From positions 1 through 64,000 of the forward strand of contig JAMPIV010010569.1 in NCBI GenBank assembly GCA_024509875.1: a stretch of DNA of 64,000 nt. The letters run 5' to 3'. Origin of the DNA: Oreohelix idahoensis (Eukaryota; Mollusca; Gastropoda; Stylommatophora; Oreohelicidae). This document shows, piece after piece, positions 1 through 9,703 of the stretch. The notes beneath the pieces are model-generated. The model was not told the origin of the DNA, did no database searches, and was given only the letters and a program-made list of their open reading frames with translations. Within the stretch, counting starts at the first letter, position 1, and each line of letters starts with the position of its first letter. A program made the position numbers and the translations under genes.

Positions 1-773
1 TCTTTTTTGGCCTTTGGGCAGTCTTTGTATTCGTGGCTGCCCGCACAGTATCTACAGACCGTCTCTTTTCTGCACGTGTTCCTTGTGTGAGAAAATCCCT
101 GGCACTTTGAACACTGTATCACTGTCGGGATGAAGGCATGTGTTCTTCGAGGTCTATTCTGGATAGTGATGTTTTCTGGGACTGTTTTCCCCTGTAGAGT
201 CACTATTATCAGTCGGGTGTCTTCTTTGTTCCAGGATTTAAGCCTTTCTGCGTGTGTGAATCTGTACCGAGGGTTTTCGGCCTGGATGTAGCTGAGGGCC
301 TCTGTATCTGACAAGCTGGTGTCTATCCCTTTGATGACTACTCTCTTGGTTTCAGTGTGGATTTCTGCTTGGATTTTGATCCGGTGTGGTAGTTGAAATT
401 CTTTAGGCCCGGATGCCAGAGCAGTCATCAGCGATTTAGTTTTTTCTGTATCATTCAGGGCAAGTGTCACTCCCTGTTGGTGCCTTCTGATACTTATTAT
501 GCCTCTTTTGCCTACTACTTTCTCCAGGACATTGATTACTTTGTCGTCCGGGAGTGCTCTGAGTGTGGCTTCTCCTTCGGACAACTGCGTAATTTTTATT
601 TTGCGCTCTTGATCCTGTTCTTTGTTAATGCTTTCGCCTGGGCGGCCTCTCCCATCTGCTACCACTGGTTGAGTATTTGTCTTCGGGCTCGGTTGTGATA
701 CAGCTAATATAGTCGCTCCAGCAGCTAACATTCCTATAGCTCTTGTTCGCTGTTGTTGGTTCAATCTTGGCAT
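1..773 (-). CDS. Non-LTR retrotransposon ORF1 (Gag-like, zinc knuckles), 3' end outside window
   Basis: Reading the minus strand from the ATG at 773-771 gives 257 open codons that run off the window start. The last 40 residues hold two CCHC knuckles (C221-C224-H229-C234 and C240-C243-H247-C252). Just before them, residues about 143-215 (starting RVVIKGI) look like the RRM-like fold typical of jockey/I-type LINE ORF1 proteins. Such proteins bind the element RNA and form the retrotransposition RNP. The N-terminal 26 residues (MPRLNQQQRTRAIGMLAAGA onward) resemble the helix-turn-helix head of Tc1-type transposases, which is odd for an ORF1. The reverse transcriptase ORF would lie upstream of base 1. 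Family placement rests on motifs only. Confidence 0.75.
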   Translation of the reverse strand, partial: MPRLNQQQRTRAIGMLAAGATILAVSQPSPKTNTQPVVADGRGRPGESINKEQDQERKIKITQLSEGEATLRALPDDKVINVLEKVVGKRGIISIRRHQQGVTLALNDTEKTKSLMTALASGPKEFQLPHRIKIQAEIHTETKRVVIKGIDTSLSDTEALSYIQAENPRYRFTHAERLKSWNKEDTRLIIVTLQGKTVPENITIQNRPRRTHAFIPTVIQCSKCQGFSHTRNTCRKETVCRYCAGSHEYKDCPKAKK

Positions 774-1092
774 TGCCAAAAAAAATATTTCTGTTGGATT
801 CTTGGTACTCTCTATTTCAACGATTACGTTTTCACATGCTTGTGATTACTACACACTTACCTTCCTTTTATCTGTGATAAATTCTCCCCTACGGCACTTT
901 TCACGTGATTTATCTTGCACCGTGATTATCTCCCCATGAATCGTGCGATACAATTGTAATTGCACAAGTAAGTGAACAACACTCACACAGAAATGTGTGC
1001 CAGCTTGCATTTGAGTTCACCCAAGAACACACGCACAGTGCCCTGTTGAGTGCTGCACACTTACTTTTTTCCATGAATATATATATATTATA
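774..1092. other. No gene seen; AT-rich spacer
   Basis: Probable 5' flank of the minus-strand ORF1. It ends in a short TA run (about 1077-1092) abutting a mariner end. No coding or RNA signal seen. Confidence 0.5.
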
Positions 1093-1560
1093 TTGGGCCT
1101 GACCATGAAGGAGTCACTGGAGGAAGATGAAACTTGGCACATTTAAAGTTCATCATATTTGCACTGAATGTGTAAAGTACGCGTTTGTTTCTTCAAGGGG
1201 TTTTCCCGCTACGGTGCACGGCGCAATGTACCCTATTGACCGGATCTGCTGCTCCAAAGATTTGACAAAACAATGGAAAAGAAGGAGGCCAGAGCTGTGA
1301 TAAAATTTCTGATGTTTCAGGGAAAAACACCTACAGAAATACACAGGAAGATGGAACCAATGTTTCGTGATTCTTGTCCTTCATATACTTCGGTAAAAAA
1401 ACTGGTGTCAACAGTTAAAGTGCGGCTGCTCAAATGTTGCTGATCTGCCAAGATCTGGTAGACCAGCCTCAGAGTGCAACGATGAAAATGCAACAAGAGT
1501 GAAGAAAATCATTGACCAGGATCGAAAAATGATAATTTTGGAGATAGCTAGTAGAGTGAA

Positions 1561-4500
1561 TAAGATGGCGGTTTTTGTGATGTGTCAACCGGACAGTGTT
1601 TCAAAACATTACAGATTTATTGAGGGCTATTGTTACTGCTCCAGGTACATTTTTGTATGTACCTGTAAGGATACTTGGAGAGGAGATGGGCACCGCCAAG
1701 CAAACCTCCTACCCACTGAAATGTTATGATGGAAAGTCAACTCAGTAATAATTTGCCGGATCGGCCGATGCCCGGATTAACAACGACCGCGCTCTCATTG
1801 CCCCTTGAGAGTGATAAGTCAGCGAATGGGGTACAAACACCTGTTTTGAAACTTCCAAGAGAAAATTTTGTTGTTGGAACTTGGAATGTACGCACGCTAT
1901 ATGCGTGTGGAAAAGTCAAAGAACTAACACATGAACTTGTTAGATACTCGTGGGACATCCTGGGCCTAGCAGAAGTCAGATGGACAGGATTAGGTGAATC
2001 AATAACGGATGATGGTCACAAAATTTGGTTTAGTGGAGATGAGTCTAAACATCAGCATGGAGTAGGTTTTATCGTACATAAAGATAGATTGAACTCTGTC
2101 ATCAGCTGCACCCCAATAAATAGCAGGCTTATCACCATTCGTATTGCAGCACATCCAAAGAACATCTCCATCATACAGGTATATGCCCCCACTACTGACT
2201 ATGAGGATGAGGCAATTGATACATTTTATGACAATCTGGATGAAGCAATTAAGAAAATTCCAAAGAAAGATCTTCTCAGCGTGCTAGGTGATTGGAATGC
2301 TAAAATAGGGCCAGATGCATACGGTCACTGGGCTGGCACAGTGGGGAAATTTGGGACAGGAGAAACCAACGATCGAGGACTAAGGCTACTAGAATTTGCC
2401 AGCAACTATAAACTAACCCTTGCAAATACACTATTTCCTCATAAGTTATCACGAAGAACAACGTGGCATGCCCCAAAAACTGAGATACATGGCCAAATTG
2501 ATGTTATTCTTGTATCCAAAAGATTCAAGTCCAGCATTAATAAAGCCAAGACTAGGACTTTTCCTGGCGCCGACATTGGTAGTGATCACGACATGGTATT
2601 GATGACGCTCAAGCTTAAACTCAAAAAGAACTATAATCAAAACAGATGTTCCCAGTTAAGATTCAATTTAGACAAATTGAAAGATCCAGAAATCGCGGGA
2701 ATCTTTGAGGCAACTGTTGGAGGAAAATTCGCAGCTCTCAACTTTTTGGAGGATGATATCAACTCAATCACAGAGAACTTGAAAGACGTGCTCATTGAAT
2801 CAGCAACAGAAATACTTGGTAAAAGAAAGAAAATAAACAAACCATGGGTTACAGATGACATTCTGAAGTTATGTGATACACGGCGGGAAATGAAAAAGGT
2901 TAAGAAAGAGGTTCCTGAAGCAGCATGGCAATACAGTATGGTGAATACAAATATTAGAAAGAAAATGAAACAGGCCAAAGAAAAATGGGTAGCTGATCAA
3001 TGTGAGTCCATTAATACGGGGCTAATAAAAGGTAACAGCAAGGCAGCTTTTGACACATTAAGAAGACTATCAAAACCCCAACAGCCCAGGGTAACTGTCA
3101 TAGAAGATAGCAATGGGGCTCTGCTCAATGAAAAAACAGCTGTAATGAGAAGGTGGACAGAATATTGTAAAGAATTATATAACTGTAAACTTGACACTGA
3201 CTTAGGCATATTAAACAACATTAAGTGCGAAAACAGAGAACTCGGAAATGCAGCAATACTACGGGAAGAAGTGGAAGAGGCTATATGTTCGATGAAAGGG
3301 AAGTCACCGGGTGTGGATAATATACCAGCAGAGCTCTTGAAATATGGAGGACCAGATATAGTAAAAGTCATGACAACAATTTGCCAGAAGATATGGAGTA
3401 CCAAAAAATGGCCAAAAGAATGGACGCAGTCATTAGTAATACCGCTTCCAAAGAAAGGAAATCTAAAAATGTGCAAGAACTACAGAACCATTAGCCTTAT
3501 TAGTCATCCAAGTAAGGTGATGTTAAGGATACTTTTGAACAGAAAAAAACAGAAATCAGAAGAAATCTTGTCAGAGGAACAGGCTGGCTTTAGACCAAAA
3601 AGAAGTACCTCAGAACAAATCTTCAATATTAGATTACTGATCGAAAAACATCTCCAGCATCAACATGATTTATACCATAACTTCATCGATTTCACAAAAG
3701 CCTTCGATCGAGTCTGGCATGAAGGTTTATGGCAAATAATGAGAAAATTCAATTTTGATACCAACATCATAGATATCATTGAAGCACTATACAAGGACGC
3801 AAGCAGTGCTGTTTTTGCAAGCAACGACATTGGAGAATTTTTCAAAACAACTGTAGGAGTTCGCCAGGGATGTATCATGTCACCAGTGCTCTTTAATATA
3901 TATCTAGAACATATTATGCAGGAGGCTCTCTACGATTATAAATCAACCATATCGATTGGAGGCCGACCTCTGTGTAATCTACGTTTTGCTGATGATATTG
4001 ATCTGATAGCTGGAACAGAATCAGAACTTCAAGACCTTACCTCTAGACTGGAGAAAGTAACAAGAACATATGGGATGGAAATTAATATAGAAAAAAGTAA
4101 GATATTGGTGAATAGCCATAAGAAACATGTTCCGACCAACATTCCGTTAAATGGGCAAACGTTAGAAGAAGTTAACACCTTTAAATATCTCGGGTCCACT
4201 ATATGTAGTGATGGAAGATCAAATAAAGAAATCAAGACAAGACTTGAGATGGCCTCAGCTGCCATGACAAGGTTGAATGTGATCTGGAAAAGTAACATCA
4301 GTTTTCCTGTGAAGATCAAATTATACAAATCACTTGTATTATCTATTCTCTTGTATGGGTGTGAGGGCTGGACACTCACTGCAGATACGGAGCGAAGGAT
4401 TCAGGCTTTCGAGCATAAATGTTATAGAAGAATTTTGCGCATTAGCTATAAAGAGCACAAAACAAATGTCTATGTTAGAGAGAAGATAAACACCTATGCA

Positions 4501-4795
4501 GACCACCAAGAACCACTTTTGTCAATAGTGAAACGTCGAAAGCTTGCCTGGTTTGGGCATGTAACACGTCATGACTCCCTTTCGAAAACGATCCTCCAGG
4601 GAGCAGTCGAAGGTAAACGGAGAAGAGGAAGGCAAAGAAAATCCTGGGCTGGTAACATCAAAGAATGGGCAGGACACGGTTTCTCCACACTTGTACGCAT
4701 TGCTGAGAATAGAGAGCAGTGGAGGACCCTGTCTGCGGATGCTTCCACCATGGCACCCCTACGACCCATGACGGGTTATGGGTTGAGATGAGATG
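1561..4795 (+). mobile_element. RTE-like LINE inserted in the mariner
   Basis: The element is flanked by an imperfect 11-bp target duplication, AGTAGAGTRAA (1550-1560 and 4796-4806). The 3' end is a short GAGAT-type repeat (TTGAGATGAGATG) rather than poly(A), as seen in RTE-clade LINEs. The 5' UTR is about 165 bp. Length 3.2 kb with one long ORF, so this copy looks full length or nearly so. Confidence 0.8.
1726..4791 (+). CDS. Endonuclease-reverse transcriptase of an RTE-like LINE, intact ORF
   Basis: One uninterrupted ORF of 1021 residues. Residues about 48-300 form an APE-type endonuclease: N54 in TWNVRTL, E83 in AEVRWTG, D189 and N191 in GDWNAKIG, D287-H288 in SDH. Residues about 510-800 form the reverse transcriptase: D655 in FIDFTKAFD, GVRQGC at 711-716, FADD at 754-757. 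The C-terminal part has the usual GH...RHDS and KRRRGRQRK segments. The fused EN-RT without ORF1 and the short-repeat tail match the RTE/RTEX group; clade assignment is from motifs only. It would nick DNA and copy its RNA at the target site. No stop or frameshift is visible, so activity is possible but not shown. Confidence 0.88.
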   Translation: MMESQLSNNLPDRPMPGLTTTALSLPLESDKSANGVQTPVLKLPRENFVVGTWNVRTLYACGKVKELTHELVRYSWDILGLAEVRWTGLGESITDDGHKIWFSGDESKHQHGVGFIVHKDRLNSVISCTPINSRLITIRIAAHPKNISIIQVYAPTTDYEDEAIDTFYDNLDEAIKKIPKKDLLSVLGDWNAKIGPDAYGHWAGTVGKFGTGETNDRGLRLLEFASNYKLTLANTLFPHKLSRRTTWHAPKTEIHGQIDVILVSKRFKSSINKAKTRTFPGADIGSDHDMVLMTLKLKLKKNYNQNRCSQLRFNLDKLKDPEIAGIFEATVGGKFAALNFLEDDINSITENLKDVLIESATEILGKRKKINKPWVTDDILKLCDTRREMKKVKKEVPEAAWQYSMVNTNIRKKMKQAKEKWVADQCESINTGLIKGNSKAAFDTLRRLSKPQQPRVTVIEDSNGALLNEKTAVMRRWTEYCKELYNCKLDTDLGILNNIKCENRELGNAAILREEVEEAICSMKGKSPGVDNIPAELLKYGGPDIVKVMTTICQKIWSTKKWPKEWTQSLVIPLPKKGNLKMCKNYRTISLISHPSKVMLRILLNRKKQKSEEILSEEQAGFRPKRSTSEQIFNIRLLIEKHLQHQHDLYHNFIDFTKAFDRVWHEGLWQIMRKFNFDTNIIDIIEALYKDASSAVFASNDIGEFFKTTVGVRQGCIMSPVLFNIYLEHIMQEALYDYKSTISIGGRPLCNLRFADDIDLIAGTESELQDLTSRLEKVTRTYGMEINIEKSKILVNSHKKHVPTNIPLNGQTLEEVNTFKYLGSTICSDGRSNKEIKTRLEMASAAMTRLNVIWKSNISFPVKIKLYKSLVLSILLYGCEGWTLTADTERRIQAFEHKCYRRILRISYKEHKTNVYVREKINTYADHQEPLLSIVKRRKLAWFGHVTRHDSLSKTILQGAVEGKRRRGRQRKSWAGNIKEWAGHGFSTLVRIAENREQWRTLSADASTMAPLRPMTGYGLR

Positions 4796-5635
4796 AGTAG
4801 AGTAAAACTAAATGAAAGAACAATTTATAGAATTTTACACAACAGACTGAACATGAGAAAAGTGTGTGCACGCTGGGTTCCGCGACTGTTGACACGTGAA
4901 CAGAAGCAAACGAGGGTAAATTGCTGTCAACAGTTGCTCAAAAAGTGTCAGTCAAAAAAATTTTTTGAGACCATGGTGACAGAAGATGAGACTTGTGTAC
5001 ACCATTATGACTCCGAATCCGAAATTGCCAGCATGCAATGGAAAACCCCGGGCTCCCCAACACCTGTCAAGCCGAGGGCGCAGAAATTTGCAGGAAAAGT
5101 TGTGCTGTTTTTTGGGAAGGCAAAGGTGTCCTTTTGAAAGATTATCTGTCTCGTGGCAACACAGTTAATGGACAGTACTATGCAGATCTTTTCACAAAAC
5201 TAAGAAAGGTTGTGACCAGGAAACGAGGGATAACGCGCACTCAAAATCTTCCTTTGCTTCAAGACAACACGCCCTCTCACAAAGCACGGCTTGTGCAGGT
5301 AGCAGCCAACGATTTGAATATTGAAATTCTTCCACACCCACCAAAATCTCCAGATTTGGCTCCATCAGACTTTTTTCTATTCCCAAATCTTAAAAAACAG
5401 CTAAAAGGAAATCATTTTGACAGCGATGAAGAGGTTATACTGGCATGTGATGACTGGTTTAGTTTGAAATATAGGGTGTTCTACTCCCAAGATCTTTTCA
5501 AGGTCAAGCAGAGATGGCAGAAGTGTGTCAATTCAGACGGTGGCTATATTGAAAAGGAATAAACACTATACAAAATTTTAGCTCTCTGTGACATGTCCTT
5601 CATGGTCAGGCCCAAGACTTATGTCAATCCCCTTG

Positions 5636-5808
<173 letters not shown>

Positions 5809-6258
5809 AAAAAATAGCATTAAATTAAAAGAATAAACAGAAATAGGAACAAAATAGAAATACTTCAACACGTCACAAATCTGTCGGTACGGACAACGAT
5901 GATGGAAAACTTCAGTTTTGTGGAAATCATGTCAGAAAAAAAAAATGAATGAAGGATCAAAACCAACTCGTAAGAGTCACCATCACGTGACTGTCATCCA
6001 AACAGGCAAACATCATCAGTCACTCATGGCGTCATCAGTCAGATTTTTTTTTTAATTCCTCCGTCGTTTTTCAGTTGCCAGGGCGCAGTAGAAAGTGATT
6101 TCAAATCCTTCGTGGACAGCTCACAAAAATTATTAATTGTGTTTATTATTTTTACCGTGGATTATACTTATTTTTTTTTCTTCTGTGTCTCAGTATGTGT
6201 GTTAAGTTTATAAATTTTCTTTTCTGACTTCGAAAATTTATTCAAATTTAGCTCAAGC
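5809..6258. other. No gene seen
   Basis: AT-rich spacer with short A and T runs. No open frame with recognisable motifs. Confidence 0.5.
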
Positions 6259-6269
6259 ATAAACTCCAA

Positions 6270-6548
6270 ATGGAGCCGCGGTAGCATAACGGTTAGTGCA
6301 CTGGCTTCCTAGCTCAGTGGTCTATGGTTCGATCCCCAGATGAGGTGGGATTTGTTTAGGCCGCAAACGGCTCCTGGGTCGACCCAGCCCCAATTGGGTA
6401 CCAGAGCAACTTCTGGGAAGGTTAAGGCGGCCGGTGTGATGCTGACCACATCACCCCTAGTGTGCCAATGGTCAAGAAAATATGGGCCTAACACCATATT
6501 CCCAATATGCCTCAATGGGCGTGTAACGGTATCCTTTACCTTTTTTTT
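6270..6548 (+). mobile_element. tRNA-derived SINE (family B)
   Basis: Bounded by a perfect 11-bp target duplication ATAAACTCCAA (6259-6269, 6549-6559). The head has an A-box-like TAGCATAACGGTTAG and a clear B box GGTTCGATCC (6326-6335), the internal RNA polymerase III promoter. The body contains GGCTCCTGGGTCGACCCAGC, close to a segment of SINE family A. It ends in a T-rich tail. Confidence 0.85.
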
Positions 6549-6779
6549 ATAAACTCCAAGCTTTAATCTCCATGCAGATCTCGGGGGTCTGCAGGGAGAT
6601 AGTGAATAAAAAGGATTACTGCTCTCTCAGGCATGTCGTATATGGCTTCTAATAAAACAGTAAGCATGCTGCTGGCAACGTTATCATGTAAAGAGAATCG
6701 TAGCAGAAACCACTAATGCGAGATAACATGAATGCTCCAGTGTTAAAGTTGTCGTCTGCAAGTGGGAGCAGATGCAATA

Positions 6780-6880
6780 ATGCGCCATGCTCCATCATTA
6801 TAATCCTTTGTGCTCCTTATGGAGCACGGGGCCACCACGGCAGCTGGTACACTTGCTGGAAGCCTGCGCAAAGCGATCAC
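6780..6880 (-). repeat. Dispersed repeat F, partial copy
   Basis: The reverse complement carries the hallmark segment GTGGCCCCGTGCTCCATAAG followed by GAGCACAAAG, shared with copies near 8.5, 8.9, 15.6, 37.4 and 43.4 kb. No ORF or boundaries found. Confidence 0.5.
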
Positions 6881-6965
6881 GTGATCTTGCCGCGGGGATT
6901 TATGTGACAATTTGTTTTTACATTAGGATGATGCCAGAATTTTACAAATGGTTTAGTTAACAAGT

Positions 6966-7205
6966 CGGCGTCTGTGGCCTAATGGATATGAACGCAGTTT
7001 CATAATCCAGTATACCAGGTTCGAAACCTGCTGCAGGCGGTTTGGTAGCAGATCGCTTTGTGTGGATTTTTAACAATGGTATAAGCGCCGTACCGTTCAG
7101 AAAGCAACGGCAAACTACTGAATGAAAAAAGTGCCTAGAAAAATCACAAACAGCCAATAAAAGCTGGGGTTGATTGCCACGTCCTGTAAAGGATAAGCAA
7201 CTAAC
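6966..7205 (+). mobile_element. tRNA(Arg)-like SINE (family D)
   Basis: A perfect 13-bp target duplication TTAGTTAACAAGT flanks it (6953-6965 and 7206-7218). The head reads TGTGGCCTAATGGATATGA (A box) and GGTTCGAAACC (B box, 7018-7028), resembling an arginine tRNA. The anticodon arm is degenerate, so it is a retroposon rather than a tRNA gene. Length 240 bp. Confidence 0.85.
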
Positions 7206-7218
7206 TTAGTTAACAAGT

Positions 7219-7861
7219 GTATTTTAATATTTGTATTAGAGGTAACAAACAATGTATCTTGTATATACATTTACAGAATCAAACAAGAGGCAACACATTT
7301 ATGTGAAGCACTTTTTTTTTTAGTATAAACAAAGATGGTAGCCTACTTGTTGAACTAAACAAATAATATTTTAAAATGAAGCAAAAGACATTATACAAAA
7401 ATCGGATGTACTTTATTTGTTTCGCCATCCGGAACAAAATTAGAGTTTCAGTATTACTGGCATTATTACCCAGCGTGTAACTGGACCTGTTGTGAACAAG
7501 GTCTAACCCTTTCCTTGCGTTTGTCAGTCTTGGTATTGGAAGTGAAGAATGGCCGGGACAGGATGTTTCCTGCACCAGAATAAAGTACGATCTAACATGC
7601 TTATCTTTTGTGTGTTATACATGACATTACATCTGGTTATGGCTAACGTTCCGACATGTAAGTGACTTTTGTTATGAAATAGTTTTGTCTAAGTTTTTTT
7701 TTTCATTGTATAAATATTAGGGATGAGATCTATAAACATTAATTAATCGATTAACCGGTTTTTAAAAATTTAATCGATTAATTGATAGAACAAATTTTTA
7801 TCGATTATTCCAATTTTAGCAAAGGGTTTATTTACTTTACTAAAATGCGAGAGTATTTGCT
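7219..7861. other. No gene seen
   Basis: AT-rich. Around 7740-7810 and again near 8165-8215 there are clusters of the palindrome TTAATCGATTAA, which could be the ends of a hAT-type MITE enclosing the minisatellite. The termini do not match well enough to call one. Confidence 0.3.
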
Positions 7862-7987
7862 ATGTTAGAGGTTTGTGATATGTTAGAGGTTTGTGATATG
7901 TTAGAGGTTTGTGATATGTTAGAGGTTTGTGATATGTTAGAGGTTTGTGATATGTTAGAGGTTTGTGATATGTTAGAGGTTTGTGAT
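7862..7987 (+). repeat. 18-bp minisatellite, 7 perfect units
   Basis: ATGTTAGAGGTTTGTGAT repeats head to tail seven times without a mismatch. No spacers, so it is not a CRISPR array. Confidence 0.97.
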
Positions 7988-8238
7988 ATGGAGTTTGGCA
8001 AGTATGGTCACAAATAATAAATTGTTTGGTTGTAGCCGTTCAGTATTTTCATTATATTTTCAGGACGATGTTGCCTTGTAACAAGTAACACGAATAAATT
8101 CCTTAGTGATTAAAAAACAAAAAAAATTTATTTATGATTTTCTATAGCCTAAGTTTTTTAACTGTTTGAAACTGATCGATTCATCTTCGATTAAATAAAT
8201 TCAATTAATCGATTTTTTAAATCAGTTCCAGCCCATAT

Positions 8239-8240
8239 GT

Positions 8241-8270
<30 letters not shown>
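8239..8270. repeat. (GT)n microsatellite
   Basis: Run of TG dinucleotides with one GAG interruption. Confidence 0.95.
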
Positions 8271-8271
<1 letters not shown>

Positions 8272-8404
8272 ACAGGGCCGAACACCCAGGCAGTGTTCAT
8301 AGACTTTCTGAAAGAAACAATGTCTAAGTGAAAATCAATAGCATAGATAATAACACTTACCATACAGAAAACATGCGCCCACCTGACACACTCAGCTATC
8401 TCAT

Positions 8405-8575
8405 ACACCTATGAGACTAGTATGGTGTTGTGCATGAGGCTGGCAATCTCACCATGTAACACAGATTGATACCGAAACCACTACTGCAAGAGCATCTGAA
8501 TGCTTTGTGAGGGCTTCATGTGGATGCCAGCCACATTGTTGGCCCCATGCTCCATAAGGAGCGAGAAGAGAAATA
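8405..8575 (+). repeat. Dispersed repeat F, copy
   Basis: Shares ACCGAAACCAC..CTGCAA and CCATGCTCCATAAGGAGC with the copy at 8793-8950. Origin unknown; the internal promoter boxes of a SINE are not obvious. Confidence 0.6.
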
Positions 8576-8792
8576 TATATCTCCAAGTGAGCTCACGTGC
8601 TCTCACAAACCATTCTACACATAACCATAATTAAATAACAATAAAATTGACATAAAATAATATTCAACTATATGTACACCGAATACTCTCATTAATGAGA
8701 ATAAGCTACTACCTCTCAACCGATCCACATCAATATTTGTTCCTGCACCCTGAACATGTCGTAAGCGACGACTGGTGCGCCTGGCAACAAGC

Positions 8793-8950
8793 GTGTCGTA
8801 TATGACCCCTGATGAGATCATCATATGAAACGCATCATTACCGAAACAACCACTGCAATATCATAAAAATGCTTATTGTGGGCCTGTAATGGACACCTGC
8901 CGCTTTGGCGTTTCCATGCTCCGCAAGGAGCAAACAGAGAAACACCTCTG
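8793..8950 (+). repeat. Dispersed repeat F, copy
   Basis: Begins GTGTCGTATATGAC and ends near GCAAGGAGCAAACAGAGAAA. Clearly alignable to 8405-8575 over about 110 bp and to the reverse complement of 15583-15760. Confidence 0.6.
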
Positions 8951-9691
8951 TCTCAAAGTGCCTTAGGCACCAATGAGTGGCCTTGCGCTCACCAGAAATC
9001 TAAATGACTATTCTCACCTCAAAGTAACCCACCAAAGATATACAGTTGTATTATGATCACTTATCGTGCAATACACTAAATTACAATATCAAAGAATCAA
9101 AATATTAAAGAATAAAATAAAATTACTCTTCACTTAACAAAACTAGAATTAAATTCATCACCTAAATTCACACAGTCTAAAATAGCGTAACATTATAGAC
9201 TTACAATGCGTGGTAACTAAGCGTGTTATGCAGACTTGCTGGCGCCGCTTTTATACAGTCATCAACACGTGGCTGCCATCTTGCCAATAGTTTAATACTA
9301 TGTAAATTCCAGTTTCTGATAACATCTCTGCCCAGTTTCATGTATGAAATAGTTTCCTACTATATTTGCCCGGTCTGGTGAATGAAATAATTGATACTAA
9401 GCTCTTACAGCCGCAATCTGGACTTAGTACTAGTGAAATCTATCCACACATTATTTCAACTCATCTATCATTTCAAGACTAAATTATATTGTCCTGGAAG
9501 AAATTTCCTTTAGAAATACATCTATCTATTTCTGTGGTGGATTTGATGTTAATAGATGTTATCTTTCAATGTTTCTAGTGTACTGAATGAGGTCAGCTGT
9601 GAAGGTCCCTGATTATAACAAAATTTGGGTTGAGTTATCAGGGTGCCTTTCTACTACCACCTTATGACCTCAATCAGACTTATTCTTGACT
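8951..9691. other. No gene seen
   Basis: AT-rich spacer between repeats; no coding or RNA motif recognised. Confidence 0.5.
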
Positions 9692-9703
9692 AGTATGTAT
9701 GAT

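Larger units (their letters stand above)
1273..5562 (+). pseudogene. Mariner transposase, DD34D, broken
   Basis: The N-terminal part starts at 1273 (MEKKEARAVIKFL..., paired helix-turn-helix region) and has frameshifts and stops from about 1420. After the LINE it resumes at about 4797 with the WVPRLL linker typical of mariner. The catalytic region follows: first Asp in EDET (about 4986), second in QDN, third in APSD, with 34 residues between the last two, as in mariner. A frameshift near 5110 separates the 4793-5137 and 5038-5562 frames. The protein ends at 5562. It cannot make a working cut-and-paste transposase. Confidence 0.85.
1093..5635 (+). mobile_element. Decayed mariner (DD34D) element, split by a LINE
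   Basis: A 20-bp perfect inverted repeat (TTGGGCCTGACCATGAAGGA) lies at 1093-1112 and 5596-5615. On the right the element extends about 20 bp further to 5635 and is followed by TA. On the left the matching outer 20 bp are missing and TA repeats adjoin directly, so the left terminus is truncated. The transposase remnants lie between, interrupted by the LINE at 1561-4795. Confidence 0.8.

Noticed and set aside
6966..7040. Possible functional tRNA-Arg gene
   Set aside because: Anticodon arm and acceptor stem do not fold, and the unit has a SINE body with a 13-bp target duplication.
7862..7987. CRISPR-like direct repeats
   Set aside because: Units are contiguous without spacers and the genome is eukaryotic; the same holds for the 42-bp array at 27-36 kb.
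7735..8225. hAT-type MITE with TTAATCGATTAA ends
   Set aside because: The palindromic clusters at the two sides do not align as terminal inverted repeats and no 8-bp duplication is visible.
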